This document shows, in pieces, positions 33,622 through 43,588 of a stretch of DNA of 64,000 bases. The notes beneath the pieces were generated by a model. The model saw only the letters and a program-made list of their open reading frames with translations, was not told the origin of the DNA and searched no databases. The stretch lies in assembly GCA_964606895.1 (NCBI GenBank), contig CAZSHX010000001.1, forward strand, positions 73,507 to 137,506. Reading direction: 5' to 3'. Numbering within the stretch: the first letter of the stretch is position 1; each line of letters begins with the position of its first letter. The translations under genes and the position numbers were made by a program. The DNA comes from CAZSHX01 sp964606895 (GTDB taxonomy: Bacteria > Bacteroidota > Ignavibacteria > Kapaibacteriales > UBA2268).

Positions 33622-34296
33622 ATGGAAATATACGTTGATACTGCTAATATTGACCACATCCGCCATGCCGCTTCTCTCGGTTTCATCACCGGAGTTACCA
33701 CCAATCCCTCTCTTTTAGCCAAGGAGGATCCCAATGTTGATGTACGCCAGAGAATACTTGAAATTCACCAGTTAGTCGGTGGTCACCTTTCCGTTGAAGT
33801 AAATTCAACAAACACTAAAGGTATGCTCGCCGAAGCTGAAGAAATTTTAGCATGGTTCCCTGAAGCTACCATAAAAATTCCAATGCTACCCGAAGGACTT
33901 GCGGCAGTGAAAGAACTTTCCCGTCAGGATATTCCGACCAACGTTACCCTCGTTTTTTCGCCAACTCAGGCAATTGCGGCGAATAATGCCGGAGCAACTT
34001 ATGTCTCTGTTTTCATGGGCCGTTTGGATGATATTGCCGCAAACAGCGAAGAAGCACTTTATGAAATTTGCGAGATATGGGATGTGCAGGGTTATGATTC
34101 ACAAATCATCGCCGCATCAATCCGCCACCCCATACACATTGTTCAGGCGGCAAAAGCCGGTGCTGATATTGCAACGGTACCTTATAAAGTCATCATGCAA
34201 TCTTTGAAGCATCCATTAACTGATGCCGGTATTGACATCTTCTTAAAAGATTTCGACAAGATGCAAACAGAGCGACAAAAAGCAATGGGAATATAG
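33622..34296 (+). CDS. fsa: Fructose-6-phosphate aldolase / transaldolase (small type)
   Basis: The start is the ATG at 33622, preceded by TTGGAGA; a frame reaching 33589 adds eleven residues unlike the family. The 224-residue protein matches the TalC/FSA subgroup in length. Lys85 in ATIKIPM is the Schiff-base lysine, at the same number as in E. coli FSA; MEIYVDTAN and GVTTNPSL open the barrel. It moves a dihydroxyacetone unit between sugar phosphates. Whether it acts as aldolase or transaldolase cannot be fixed by sequence reading. A terminator follows. Confidence 0.92.
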   Translation: MEIYVDTANIDHIRHAASLGFITGVTTNPSLLAKEDPNVDVRQRILEIHQLVGGHLSVEVNSTNTKGMLAEAEEILAWFPEATIKIPMLPEGLAAVKELSRQDIPTNVTLVFSPTQAIAANNAGATYVSVFMGRLDDIAANSEEALYEICEIWDVQGYDSQIIAASIRHPIHIVQAAKAGADIATVPYKVIMQSLKHPLTDAGIDIFLKDFDKMQTERQKAMGI

Positions 34297-34346
34297 CTTC
34301 ACCAACAGAGTAAACAATATAGCAAAGAGTAGAGCAGTTTCTACGA

Positions 34347-34373
34347 GGCAGAAGTTTTTTCTGCCTTTTTTTT
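34347..34373 (+). terminator. Rho-independent terminator after the aldolase gene
   Basis: GGCAGAA and TTCTGCC form a seven-base stem with a short loop, followed by eight T residues. Confidence 0.85.
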
Positions 34374-34428
34374 ATTTCCAACACCCAAAGGTTTACTTGC
34401 TAACTCAAGATGATTGTTGAATAAGGAA

Positions 34429-34986
34429 TTACTTTCCAAGCATTGCTTCTTTAACATCTTCGTCCCGTGGTTTGGCTCCAAGCCAAATGCCAAGAAGTGC
34501 TTTTTTGAATGCAAATCCGCTGATTGTTCCTTTTAAAGAGTTATTGACGAAAACTTTAGTTCCGGCTCCGGGTTTATATTCGAACTGAAAGATATTATTG
34601 TCCTGAATTTCAAAATTGAATATTGCTATGAATTTATTTATTTCATTTTGAATTGAGGCTGTATTGTTCCCGGTTGCTTTTCCGAATCCTTCTTTCCACG
34701 AATCATTGATCTTATCACTTGTGATGCCTCCGCGAAGAAAGTGCATTCTGATGATATAAGGTTTGTCGGAATTTAAAATCGAGTTTGCATCGCCGGATTT
34801 ATTTTCGAGATACAATCCGATTGCATAAACCTTGAGGAAGAATTTTTTTATCACTCCACCGCCATTTAGTGTCAGATTTGTACTTTCAAGCATCAATTTG
34901 TCGGGCATTTCGGCACCACCGATGTTTTTTGCAAAAACCGGCATAGATAAAAATAGGATAAGGAATATTACATAAATTTTTGACAT
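34429..34986 (-). CDS. Periplasmic chalcone-isomerase-like protein
   Basis: The 185-residue protein has a signal peptide (about 1-19, ending VFAK) and a chalcone-isomerase-like domain (LNGGGVIKKFFLKVYAIGLY, then a HFLRGG segment and FKKALLGIWLG). In bacteria this family is not known to isomerise chalcones; some members bind fatty acids or haem-like ligands, and the role is open. It is a single gene, transcribed toward the aldolase. Confidence 0.82.
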   Translation of the reverse strand: MSKIYVIFLILFLSMPVFAKNIGGAEMPDKLMLESTNLTLNGGGVIKKFFLKVYAIGLYLENKSGDANSILNSDKPYIIRMHFLRGGITSDKINDSWKEGFGKATGNNTASIQNEINKFIAIFNFEIQDNNIFQFEYKPGAGTKVFVNNSLKGTISGFAFKKALLGIWLGAKPRDEDVKEAMLGK

Positions 34987-35068
34987 AAAAAAGCCTTAGG
35001 AAAATGAAAAAATAGTGCAAAATATTCTTTGTGCTATTAACAATATAAAATCTTTATCTCGATTTTGT

Positions 35069-36109
35069 TCAACCCTGCACCGAGACCGAAGCAATACGCT
35101 TGTCTCTTTTTTGTTTTGCAAATTCGCGAAGGTCAACCACACGGTCGGCTTCATCAACGATTTCCGAGCCCAAAATGGTCTCCATTACGTCCTCCATTGA
35201 AAGCAAACCTTCTACCCCGCCATATTCATCAACGACAAGGAAAACATGCTGGCGACGCTTTAAAAACTTATCGAGGGCTATATCCAATTCAGCATTTTCA
35301 GGAATAAAATATATTTCCCTTGCCAAATCACGCAGTTTAACCGATTCATTGCCTTTTAAAGCCGCCTGAAGAATGTCTTTAGTCATAACATATCCTATAA
35401 CGGAGTCATCAATTGATTCTCCCTGCCAGACAGGTATTCTGGAATACATCTGAATTTCAGGGTGATTTATTATGTTTTCGACCTTTTCATCTGCAGGAAG
35501 ACTGAACACGACAGTTCTTGGAGTCATAACATCACTGACAAGAACGTCGCTGAAGTTCATGATATTTTTCAATATTCTGTATTCTTCAGGGTCAATCGAA
35601 CCTTCCTCGTGGGCAGATTCAACAAGTGCAGTCAGTTCTTCCCTCGAAGCTTCTTCATGAGTCTGCTGAATAATTAAATTTTTGGAAAATGCGATGAGCA
35701 GGACAAAGGGTTTATTCAGGTAATAAATAAAACGAACAAGAGGCGACAGTGGTATTAGAATTCTTAAATTATATTTTCTTCCTATTGCAAAGAAAATGCT
35801 TCTTAAAACTAATGCGAAAAGGAAAATAAACGATATAAGATAAAGAAACGGGTACCATGAACTAAATCTAAAAACCATAAATACACCCGAAAAAACGCTG
35901 ATAGTAATATACAAAAGTGTTTCGACAGGCGAAAACAAGTCAGAATATACTTCAAGCTTCAACTTAAGATGAAATATTCTTGCCGCTTTTTTATTGACAG
36001 CAGAAAGTTCTTCCAACTCGTCATGATTAGAATGTTTCAAAGCCGACGACAACATAGAGCATATAGAAGCAACGAAAATGAATAGAGTAATTATCAGCCA
36101 GATTTCCAT
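35069..36109 (-). CDS. CNNM/CBS-domain (hemolysin C / CorC-like) membrane protein
   Basis: The 346-residue protein has an N-terminal CNNM (DUF21) membrane domain with three to four hydrophobic segments, then a CBS pair (about 190-315) with DVMTPRTVVFSLP and FLVVDEYGGVEGLLSMEDVMETILG. Members are thought to move or sense divalent cations such as magnesium. The usual C-terminal CorC/HlyC domain of about 80 residues is missing, so the protein is a short form. It follows the lipoprotein gene by three bases. Confidence 0.88.
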   Translation of the reverse strand: MEIWLIITLFIFVASICSMLSSALKHSNHDELEELSAVNKKAARIFHLKLKLEVYSDLFSPVETLLYITISVFSGVFMVFRFSSWYPFLYLISFIFLFALVLRSIFFAIGRKYNLRILIPLSPLVRFIYYLNKPFVLLIAFSKNLIIQQTHEEASREELTALVESAHEEGSIDPEEYRILKNIMNFSDVLVSDVMTPRTVVFSLPADEKVENIINHPEIQMYSRIPVWQGESIDDSVIGYVMTKDILQAALKGNESVKLRDLAREIYFIPENAELDIALDKFLKRRQHVFLVVDEYGGVEGLLSMEDVMETILGSEIVDEADRVVDLREFAKQKRDKRIASVSVQG

Positions 36110-36112
36110 AAT

Positions 36113-36745
36113 TTAATTGCTATACTGTTTGTCAATAATGGTTATTCTGCCGGGATAAACAATCGGACCAAACGGAGTGTTGACAGTTGGTCTGGCATCG
36201 AGTTTGAGCTTTGCAGGGCTGGATTTTACGCCGCCGAGTGCAAGAGCAATATTAATGATTCCATCGTAGCCTTTGTTCTGGAAAAATTTGTATAAGTCCA
36301 GATTCATTTTCAAAGGAATTAATGTGGTCTGTCCTGTGCCGGGTATTTCAACCGGACTTGCAATATTGCCTGAAATTGTAGGTACATCATCAATATACAA
36401 TTGCCAGTCAAGGCTTGTCAAAGTTGCAGATGTTCCGGGAGTGCCTCCTTTTCCGTCGTTAGGATTCAAAGCGGCAACATTCAGAACAAATTCGGCAGGA
36501 AAACTTTTTGAAGCAAATGCACTTGTAAGTTTGAATCCGTCAGTAAGCGAGAAGTCTTTTACCGAGTTTTTATTGCTTAATCCAATACCTGCAAGGCTGA
36601 AATTATTGACATTGTCCAGCTTGAACTGTAGTCTCTGCATATTTGCCAAGGCATTGGACACCTGCTGTATGGTCTGGCAACTGTTATTTATCAGGAATAA
36701 TCCGGACGAAAGAACAATAATTAAAAATATTTTTAAAATTTTCAT
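36113..36745 (-). CDS. Hypothetical lipoprotein, LEA type 2-like
   Basis: The start is the ATG at 36745 (GGAG upstream), giving a signal that ends INNSC; a longer frame to 36826 adds 27 residues before it. The 210-residue protein has a beta-sandwich-like region (FSLAGIGLSNKN, VLNVAALNPNDGKGG, LDWQLYIDDVPT) typical of LEA14/WHy-like domains, in which DW-x-LY-I-D and N-P marks recur. Precise function unknown. It heads a two-gene unit with the CNNM/CBS protein. Confidence 0.72.
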   Translation of the reverse strand: MKILKIFLIIVLSSGLFLINNSCQTIQQVSNALANMQRLQFKLDNVNNFSLAGIGLSNKNSVKDFSLTDGFKLTSAFASKSFPAEFVLNVAALNPNDGKGGTPGTSATLTSLDWQLYIDDVPTISGNIASPVEIPGTGQTTLIPLKMNLDLYKFFQNKGYDGIINIALALGGVKSSPAKLKLDARPTVNTPFGPIVYPGRITIIDKQYSN

Positions 36746-36860
36746 AATAAATACTCCGTTTAATAGTTTTGATATTTGCAATTTGAAAAAATGAAAACAA
36801 TATAAGTTTAAAACAACATTTTTCAAATTTTATTTTATTATATATGTTACAGGTATAAAA

Positions 36861-37979
36861 ATGAGATTAAAAGTTATTATTCCGGTTTTGATATTTCTTA
36901 TGACAATCGGCATGAAAAGTCAGTCAGATAAGAATCTTGCCATTGCTTTTGAATGGGGAGTAAAAGGCATTGAGTTTCTGAATAAAGGCAAGTTCGACAG
37001 TGCTATCACAGCTTTCGACCAAGCAATTTTAATTGATGCAAAATCAATCAGCTACCCCTACGAAAAGAGTTTAGCGTACTATCAGAAGAAGGATTATAAA
37101 ACTGCATCAGCCATACTTGATTCACTTCTTTCTCATCCTGAAGCAAATGACCAGATTTATCAACTTCTCGGAAACAGTTATGACAATCTGGGAATGGACA
37201 AGAAAAGTGCAGAAACCTACAAAAAAGGATTGGAAAAATTTCCGAATTCGGGAAGAATTCACATGGAACTTGGGTTGTTAGAACAAAAGAAGAATACAAC
37301 TATCAAATCACTTTCCGGAAAATCACCGGCACTAATTTTGGGTTATTGGGAAAAAGGTGTGGATGTTGACCCTGCATTTGCTTATAATTATTATTACCTT
37401 TCGCAATTCTACTGCACAACAGTTGAAAAAATCTGGGGTTTGATTTATGGCGAAGTTTTTATGAATATTGCCGACAATCCAAAAAGAATTGCTGAGGTTA
37501 GCAAATGTATCTATCAAACTACTCAATCGGGACTTTTCAGCAAAGGCGACAGTGTGCTAAACCCAAGATTTACGTCAGTTAAAAAATTTACCGATGTCGA
37601 AGATTTTTCAAAAATGAGATTCGAAGAAGCATGTCAGAAGATTTTGACTCAGAGTGCAGAAGGGGTTATGCCCCATGAAAACATCCTGTCTTTGGATAAT
37701 TATTTCAAATTAAGGGAAGAGTTTATAAAACTCTGGTTTGCAAAAGGACTAAACAAAATTTTCCCAAATTCTCTTTTTGAATGGCATAAAAAGCTAATTG
37801 ACAGTAAACTTTTTGAAGCATATAATCATAATGTTTTCAGCTCTATTGATAATGATATGTTCAAAAACTGGTATTCGAAAAACAAGAAAAAGCAGGATAA
37901 ATTAGCTGAATGGCTTAAAGAAAATGCTTTTGTTGTGAACGAAAAAAACAAGATTTATAAATATCAATATGACAAGTAA
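36861..37979 (+). CDS. Secreted tetratricopeptide-repeat protein
   Basis: The 372-residue protein has a signal peptide (about 1-20) and three to four TPR units (GIEFLNKGKFDSAITAFDQA, YQKKDYKTASAILDSLL, GNSYDNLGMDKKSAETYKKG). The C-terminal 200 residues are helical without a recognised domain. TPRs bind partner proteins; no partner is evident. The gene is convergent with the ABC-2 permease, with three bases between them. Confidence 0.8.
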   Translation: MRLKVIIPVLIFLMTIGMKSQSDKNLAIAFEWGVKGIEFLNKGKFDSAITAFDQAILIDAKSISYPYEKSLAYYQKKDYKTASAILDSLLSHPEANDQIYQLLGNSYDNLGMDKKSAETYKKGLEKFPNSGRIHMELGLLEQKKNTTIKSLSGKSPALILGYWEKGVDVDPAFAYNYYYLSQFYCTTVEKIWGLIYGEVFMNIADNPKRIAEVSKCIYQTTQSGLFSKGDSVLNPRFTSVKKFTDVEDFSKMRFEEACQKILTQSAEGVMPHENILSLDNYFKLREEFIKLWFAKGLNKIFPNSLFEWHKKLIDSKLFEAYNHNVFSSIDNDMFKNWYSKNKKKQDKLAEWLKENAFVVNEKNKIYKYQYDK

Positions 37980-37982
37980 GGA

Positions 37983-39044
37983 TTATCCGCTTACTTTTTT
38001 GTATCGCCAAACAGACAAAACAACCATCAGGACCGCATAAACTGAAAGCACAAGCACCTGACGCTGTACTTCCCAAAAGCCAGAGCCTTTGAGTATAACA
38101 CGTCGCATTATTTCTATAAAATGCGAAACGGGATTGAATAATGTTATAATCTGTGCCCAATGAGGCATGCTGTCAATCGGTGTGAACAAACCTCCCATGA
38201 GTATGAACACAACGCCAAAGAACCATGCTATGAAAAGTGCTTGCTGCATTGTGTCGGTTATTGTCGAAATGAAAAGTCCGTAACCAAGAACAACAACAAG
38301 ATATAGCGACGAAAGCGAAAAAATCAGCAAGATATTTCCTCTTATGACAATACCGAAAATGAGTACTGCCAGCGTCAGACCAAAAGCAAGAATTATAATC
38401 GAAATAATCCAAAACGGAAGAAGTTTGCCTATTATGAACTGATACTTTTTAATTGGCGTAACATTGAGTTGTTCAATAGTTCCGATTTCCTTTTCCCTAA
38501 CTACGTTCATAGCAGAAAGGAACATACCGATTATCGTTACCAAAACAACCAAAATTCCCGGAACCATATATTCTTTGTAATCGAGTTCGGGATTGTACCA
38601 ATACTCTGAAATTACATTGATATTTTTGGGAATTGTTGTTGGTGAAATTAAATGAAAATCGTTAAGAATCAATTTGTTGAAATTATTGGTAATTTGTATC
38701 GCATAAGACTGAATTATTCCTGCCGCTGAACCATCCTCGGCATTAATAACAAACTGGAGTTTAGGATTGGTTTGTTTGTAAATATCCCTTTCAAAGTTCT
38801 TTGGAATTATTAACACCATTTTCACTTTACGGTGAGCTAAATCATCATAACCAACTTTTTCGCTGTGGGATGAATTTATCAGATGAAAATAATTGGTTGA
38901 GGAAAATTTTTGAACCAGCAATCTTGAATATGTAGTTTGGTCATTATCAATCAAATGGAAATTGATAGATTTGATTTCGAAAGTAGCCGCAAAAGAAAGA
39001 AGGACCAACTGAACAAGCGGCATAAAGAAAATAATCGGGAGCAT
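37983..39044 (-). CDS. ABC-2 type transporter permease (YhhJ/YbhR-like), start probably further upstream
   Basis: The protein has six membrane segments, a periplasmic domain after the first, and the ABC-2 motif EKEIGTIEQLNVTPI. From the ATG at 39044 it has 353 residues, but the same frame upstream reads KTILYIIRKEFLQISRSKQ directly before MLPIIFF, the standard N-terminus of the family. The only start-like codon there is a CTG at 39102-39104 (373 residues, normal length). So either CTG is used or an ATG was changed. Members export drugs or envelope compounds with an ATPase and a HlyD protein. None of these partners is adjacent, so this is an orphan permease. Confidence 0.85.
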   Translation of the reverse strand: MLPIIFFMPLVQLVLLSFAATFEIKSINFHLIDNDQTTYSRLLVQKFSSTNYFHLINSSHSEKVGYDDLAHRKVKMVLIIPKNFERDIYKQTNPKLQFVINAEDGSAAGIIQSYAIQITNNFNKLILNDFHLISPTTIPKNINVISEYWYNPELDYKEYMVPGILVVLVTIIGMFLSAMNVVREKEIGTIEQLNVTPIKKYQFIIGKLLPFWIISIIILAFGLTLAVLIFGIVIRGNILLIFSLSSLYLVVVLGYGLFISTITDTMQQALFIAWFFGVVFILMGGLFTPIDSMPHWAQIITLFNPVSHFIEIMRRVILKGSGFWEVQRQVLVLSVYAVLMVVLSVWRYKKVSG

Positions 39045-39277
39045 TTGTTTGCTTCTCGAAATCTGAAGAAATTCTTTTCGGATAATATATAAAATTGTTT
39101 TCAGCTGTTGTTTTTAATCTGAATGAAAAATAATTCTTCAAAACTATCGAATTTCGACTATTTATCAAAACTTGTTTTTGTTTTTGACATATTTCTTGTT
39201 AATTTTGAAGTTGGTTTTGAATTTTTTTGAAATACATTTCCGAATTTGACGAGAAACCGATAAGGATTATTAAAAAA

Positions 39278-40210
39278 ATGGACATGAGCAAACTTTCAAT
39301 TGTTTTTATGGGAACACCCGAATTCGCGGTTCCTTCTCTTGTTAATTTGCACGAGTCATTCGGGATTAAAGTCGTTGTTACGGTTCCCGACAAGCCCAAA
39401 GGCAGAGGCTTGCAACTTCTTCCATCGGCTGTTAAGTTAAAAGCCTTAGAATTGAAAATCCCTGTTCTACAGCCCGATAAACTGAATGACGAAAGCTTTA
39501 TCAATGAGATGAAATCTCTTGCTCCAGATATAATAATCGTGATTGCCTTCAGAATTCTTCCTTTTGAAATTTACAGTCTTGCAAAGCTCGGAGCTTTTAA
39601 TATACATGGAAGCATCCTGCCAAAATACAGAGGTGCCGCTCCGATAAATCACGCAATCCTGAATGGCGAGAAAACAACGGGTCTGACTTCCTTTCTTTTA
39701 GAGAAAAAAGTTGACACAGGTTCAATTCTTTTAACAGAAGAAATTGAAATCCCCGAAGGTTCAACTGCAGGAGATTTGCATGATTTGCTTATGCCACTTT
39801 CTGCCAAAATCGCGGTAAAGACTGTTGACTTGCTGATTCAGGGCGAATATAAATTAAAGATACAAGATGAATCGCTGGCTTCGCCTGCCCCGAAAATCTT
39901 TCCTGAATACTGTAAAATAGATTATTACAACACATCCGAAAAAGTTAGAAACTTTATACATGGGATGTCACCTTTCCCCGGAGCATGGTGCAATTGGGAA
40001 GGAAACAGATTTAAGATTCTCAGAACAAATTACTCAACTTCCGGAGGAGGTAATCCCGGGAAGTTTACCATAAAAGATAAGACGATGGAAATAGAATGTC
40101 TGCAGGGAATCATTACCCCTCTTGAAATTCAGTTACAAGGCAAAAAGGCAATGACTATGTCTGCTTTCCTGTCGGGTTACAGAGGTGAACCGAAAGGTAG
40201 TTTTTCTTAG
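39278..40210 (+). CDS. fmt: Methionyl-tRNA formyltransferase
   Basis: It formylates initiator Met-tRNA with 10-formyl-tetrahydrofolate. The start is set at the ATG at 39278 (or 39284); a frame reaching 39227 adds residues not found in the family. The 310-residue protein has IVFMGTPEFAVPSL at its N-terminus, the folate site FNIHGSILPKYRGAAP (Asn and His are catalytic), the VDTGSIL motif and a C-terminal OB domain. It heads a six-gene plus-strand run with nadK. Confidence 0.95.
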   Translation: MDMSKLSIVFMGTPEFAVPSLVNLHESFGIKVVVTVPDKPKGRGLQLLPSAVKLKALELKIPVLQPDKLNDESFINEMKSLAPDIIIVIAFRILPFEIYSLAKLGAFNIHGSILPKYRGAAPINHAILNGEKTTGLTSFLLEKKVDTGSILLTEEIEIPEGSTAGDLHDLLMPLSAKIAVKTVDLLIQGEYKLKIQDESLASPAPKIFPEYCKIDYYNTSEKVRNFIHGMSPFPGAWCNWEGNRFKILRTNYSTSGGGNPGKFTIKDKTMEIECLQGIITPLEIQLQGKKAMTMSAFLSGYRGEPKGSFS

Positions 40211-40271
40211 TTATTTTCGATTTTTTTCATAATTTAATATTTCGTTATTTACTAATACTTTAAGAAGTTTA

Positions 40272-41162
40272 ATGAAAAAATTTGCACTCTTTGAAAATTC
40301 TTACAAACCCGAAGCAATCGTATATGCTGAACAAACAGCCAATATACTCCTTAAATTCGGTATTGAATGTTACGCGAAACCCGAATTGGTTTCAAATATG
40401 AATTCTGAATTGCAAAAGCACGTAATACCTTGCAAATCAGAGAACTTTGGGAAATTTGCCGATATCGTGATTTCTTTTGGCGGCGACGGTACTATGCTCA
40501 ATGCCGCAAGAGTTATGCTCAACAGCGAGATTCCCATTATGGGAGTGAACATTGGCAAGCTTGGTTTTTTGGCAGAGTACTCGATTACTGAGCTTGAGAA
40601 ATCCATAAATGACCTTCTTCATGGCAATTATCGTGTGGTGGACAGGGCAATCATCGAAACTACTCTCAATGGGGAAACTGTTTATGCCCTGAATGACTTC
40701 GTCATTGAAAAAAAGGATTCCTCGAGAATGGTAACCGTGGTTGCATATTCAAATGAACATCATATTGCGGACTATCGGGCTGACGGATTAATTATTACAA
40801 CCCCTACCGGTTCGACTGCTTATTCGCTTTCCTGCGGAGGTCCTGTTATTGCTCCTTCCACCAAAGTAATCTGCCTGACACCTATTTCTCCTCATGCTCT
40901 GACTCTCAGGCCCCTTGTTGTTCCCGACACAAATGAAATTACCCTGAAGATATTCTCTCCTACGGGTGAAGCTCATTTTGTTGCCGATGGACAGATTCAT
41001 AAGACTTTAATAAATGGCGAAGAAATTGTCATTAAACGTTCCGATTTGTTTATCAAGCTCATCAAACCAACCAACAGTTCATGGTACGATTTGCTGAGGA
41101 AAAAACTATTATGGGCGGCAAATCCGATTCCTTTTGATAGCACCGAGAAAACGATAGTCTGA
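40272..41162 (+). CDS. nadK: NAD kinase
   Basis: It phosphorylates NAD to NADP. The 296-residue protein has the GGDGT motif at 70-74 (SFGGDGTMLNAARV), DGLIITTPTGSTAYSLS and the glycine-rich GGPVIAP. Length is normal. It lies between fmt and a radical SAM gene that follows after four bases. Confidence 0.95.
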   Translation: MKKFALFENSYKPEAIVYAEQTANILLKFGIECYAKPELVSNMNSELQKHVIPCKSENFGKFADIVISFGGDGTMLNAARVMLNSEIPIMGVNIGKLGFLAEYSITELEKSINDLLHGNYRVVDRAIIETTLNGETVYALNDFVIEKKDSSRMVTVVAYSNEHHIADYRADGLIITTPTGSTAYSLSCGGPVIAPSTKVICLTPISPHALTLRPLVVPDTNEITLKIFSPTGEAHFVADGQIHKTLINGEEIVIKRSDLFIKLIKPTNSSWYDLLRKKLLWAANPIPFDSTEKTIV

Positions 41163-41166
41163 TTTA

Positions 41167-42219
41167 ATGATAAACAGACGGCATTTAAATATTATCAAAA
41201 AAAGATTAATCAATCTCCCTTCAGGAAGAAATTTGATTGATTATGCTTTGAACACTTTGAAACTGATTTATACTTTGAAGAGAAAAACCCTCAAAGTTCC
41301 GTATCCGAATTCTGTTATGCTCGAACTGACTAACCATTGCCAGCTAAGATGTATTACCTGTGCAAGAGAATATTCATTCGGTGCTGAAATGAAAAAGGGG
41401 AATGTGCCGCTTGAGAATGCAAAGAAAATTATTGACCAGCTTTCACCTTATCTGGATAAAATTGCTTTGACGGGTCTGGGTGAACCTGTTATTTATCCTT
41501 ACATAGTTGAAATTGTTGATTATATCAGACAAAAGAACAACGGAATTGCAATTTTCATTTCGTCAAATGCTCAATTGCCATCAACGGTTGATGTTATAAC
41601 GAAACTAAAAGATAAAATTGATACTTTGCAGATTTCAGTGGATGGAATTGGCGAAGTAATGGAAAAAATCAGACTAAAATCTGATTACTCCTATTTTCTC
41701 GAGAATCTGAAAGCCGTAGCAAAATTATCCGAAACATCAAGAATGGATGTTAAGTTAAACATGGTTGTTTTCAAAGATAATTTCTTCCAGATGACAGAAG
41801 TTGTTAAGCTCGCAAAAGATTTGGGCTTGAAGGAAGTTTACTTCAATTCGGTTAACTTGGTTGCCAATGACTGGGATTTGAGCCATTATGAAATTTACGA
41901 TACTCCCGAATTTGGCAAGGAGTTAAAAAGAGTTATTGAGTTTGCCGACAAAGAAAATATTTATATCGAGTATCCTAAATTCGGCATGGAAAAAGGATTC
42001 ATCAATTGTCCTTATCTCTGGAATCATTTTTATATAACCTGGGATGGTTTTCTTGCCCCATGCTGTGCAAAACCATTTCCATTGGAAATGAATTTTGGAA
42101 ATGTTTTCGAAACTCCTTTTCTTGATTGCATTAACCACGATAAATTTATTAAATTCAGAAGACTTGCCAAAGATAATTTAACTCATGGTTTTTGCAAAAG
42201 ATGTCATTATATTGCATAA
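41167..42219 (+). CDS. Radical SAM protein with SPASM-like C-terminal domain
   Basis: The 350-residue protein has the radical SAM cluster motif CxxxCxxC at Cys58, Cys62 and Cys65 (NHCQLRCITCARE) and a C-terminal cysteine-rich region (WDGFLAPCCAKPF, then GFCKRCHYIA) as in SPASM/Twitch proteins that carry extra [4Fe-4S] clusters. These enzymes modify peptides, cofactors or carbohydrates. No peptide substrate gene is visible beside it, and the following glycosyltransferases hint at envelope or sugar chemistry. Substrate unknown. Confidence 0.88.
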   Translation: MINRRHLNIIKKRLINLPSGRNLIDYALNTLKLIYTLKRKTLKVPYPNSVMLELTNHCQLRCITCAREYSFGAEMKKGNVPLENAKKIIDQLSPYLDKIALTGLGEPVIYPYIVEIVDYIRQKNNGIAIFISSNAQLPSTVDVITKLKDKIDTLQISVDGIGEVMEKIRLKSDYSYFLENLKAVAKLSETSRMDVKLNMVVFKDNFFQMTEVVKLAKDLGLKEVYFNSVNLVANDWDLSHYEIYDTPEFGKELKRVIEFADKENIYIEYPKFGMEKGFINCPYLWNHFYITWDGFLAPCCAKPFPLEMNFGNVFETPFLDCINHDKFIKFRRLAKDNLTHGFCKRCHYIA

Positions 42220-42271
42220 AATTAATATAAAAAAAATTAGAAATTTTTAAATAAAATTCGGGACAAAAATT

Positions 42272-43510
42272 ATGAAGACAGGAACTGAATCAAAAGGTAA
42301 TAAACAAATGGCTGTAGCAGGGCTGATATTTGGTTTTGCGGCTTTTGTCTTCTTTCTGATTCTTACAAAAATCATTTATGTACCGCTTATACTGTTTGTT
42401 CTGTCAATCTTCTTTCTGGCACCTTTCAGGAAAGAAAATGATTACATCAAAAGGCTGATGCTCGTTATTTCACTCGTGTTTATCGGATGGATACTTTCGC
42501 AACTTGGTTTCGCTCTTGTTCCTTTTGTCATCGCTTTTTTGATTGCGTATCTTCTTGACCCAATAGTATCTTTCCTGAAAAGAAAAGGATTGCCGCGCTG
42601 GCTTTCATCAATGGTATTTATCCTGTCATTTGTCGGCGCTGTGGCTTTGATTTCAATTTATATCTTCCCGATGATATTTGTTCAGTTGCAGGATGCAATC
42701 AACAAGATCACTTCCCTTGTAACAACCGTCAACAGTTATCTTGATACCAGAAAAATTTACAGATTACTTGATAGCATCGGTATCAGGAATGAAGATGTTC
42801 AGAAACTGATTAAAAAGGAAGCTATTCCTGAAATCAAAGGAATGATGACTGGTATTTTCAATTCGTTGATGTCATTGCTGACAGGTTTATCGGGAATTGC
42901 AACACAACTCCTTAATGTTATTCTAATTCCAATCTTCGCTTTTTACTTTTTGAAAGATTTCACAAGAATTAAAACAACAATAAAAGCTATTCTCGAAAAG
43001 AAAAACGTTAAATTTCTTCATGATCTTAGAAGAATAAATGATATTTTTATGATATATATCGGCTGGCAGGTTATTGCGGCTACTATGGTAGCAACTGTTT
43101 GTTCAACTGCATTCAGTTCTTTTGGAATTGCTTACCCGATTGTTCTCGGAATTATAGCGGGTTTTCTGAACCCAATACCGTATCTTGGTTTTATTGGAAG
43201 TATGATTATCAGCAGTCTAACGATAATTATTGTTGAACCCGATAATATGTGGACTCAGATTTTAATTGTTGTTTCGGTAATAAGCGGGATGCACTTTATC
43301 AACACTTATTTCATCGAGCCATTTATACTTGGAAAGAGAATCGGACTTCATCCTTTGGTTTTGTTTCTTGCATTGTTCATTTTCGGCGGTATGTTTGGGT
43401 TTATCGGTTTACTTATTGCAGTGCCAACATCTGCGACACTTGTCATGTTTTTCAATGACTGGCGGCAAAGACTTATAGTCGTCGGTATGAACGATAAGGA
43501 AAATGAATAA
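42272..43510 (+). CDS. AI-2E family transporter (PerM/UPF0118)
   Basis: The 412-residue membrane protein has about eight hydrophobic segments and the family motifs VPFVIAFLIAYLLDPIV, GFLNPIPYLGFIGS and LHPLVLFLALFIFGGMFGF. Some members export autoinducer 2 or act in Na+/H+ exchange; the role here is open. It sits in the fmt-nadK run with about 50-base spacings. Confidence 0.9.
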   Translation: MKTGTESKGNKQMAVAGLIFGFAAFVFFLILTKIIYVPLILFVLSIFFLAPFRKENDYIKRLMLVISLVFIGWILSQLGFALVPFVIAFLIAYLLDPIVSFLKRKGLPRWLSSMVFILSFVGAVALISIYIFPMIFVQLQDAINKITSLVTTVNSYLDTRKIYRLLDSIGIRNEDVQKLIKKEAIPEIKGMMTGIFNSLMSLLTGLSGIATQLLNVILIPIFAFYFLKDFTRIKTTIKAILEKKNVKFLHDLRRINDIFMIYIGWQVIAATMVATVCSTAFSSFGIAYPIVLGIIAGFLNPIPYLGFIGSMIISSLTIIIVEPDNMWTQILIVVSVISGMHFINTYFIEPFILGKRIGLHPLVLFLALFIFGGMFGFIGLLIAVPTSATLVMFFNDWRQRLIVVGMNDKENE

Positions 43511-43588
43511 CCCAATTATTATCAAATCAGAAGTTTTTCAAATTCAGAAATAATCTGCAATATCAACATATTAAAAAAAATAGAGATT

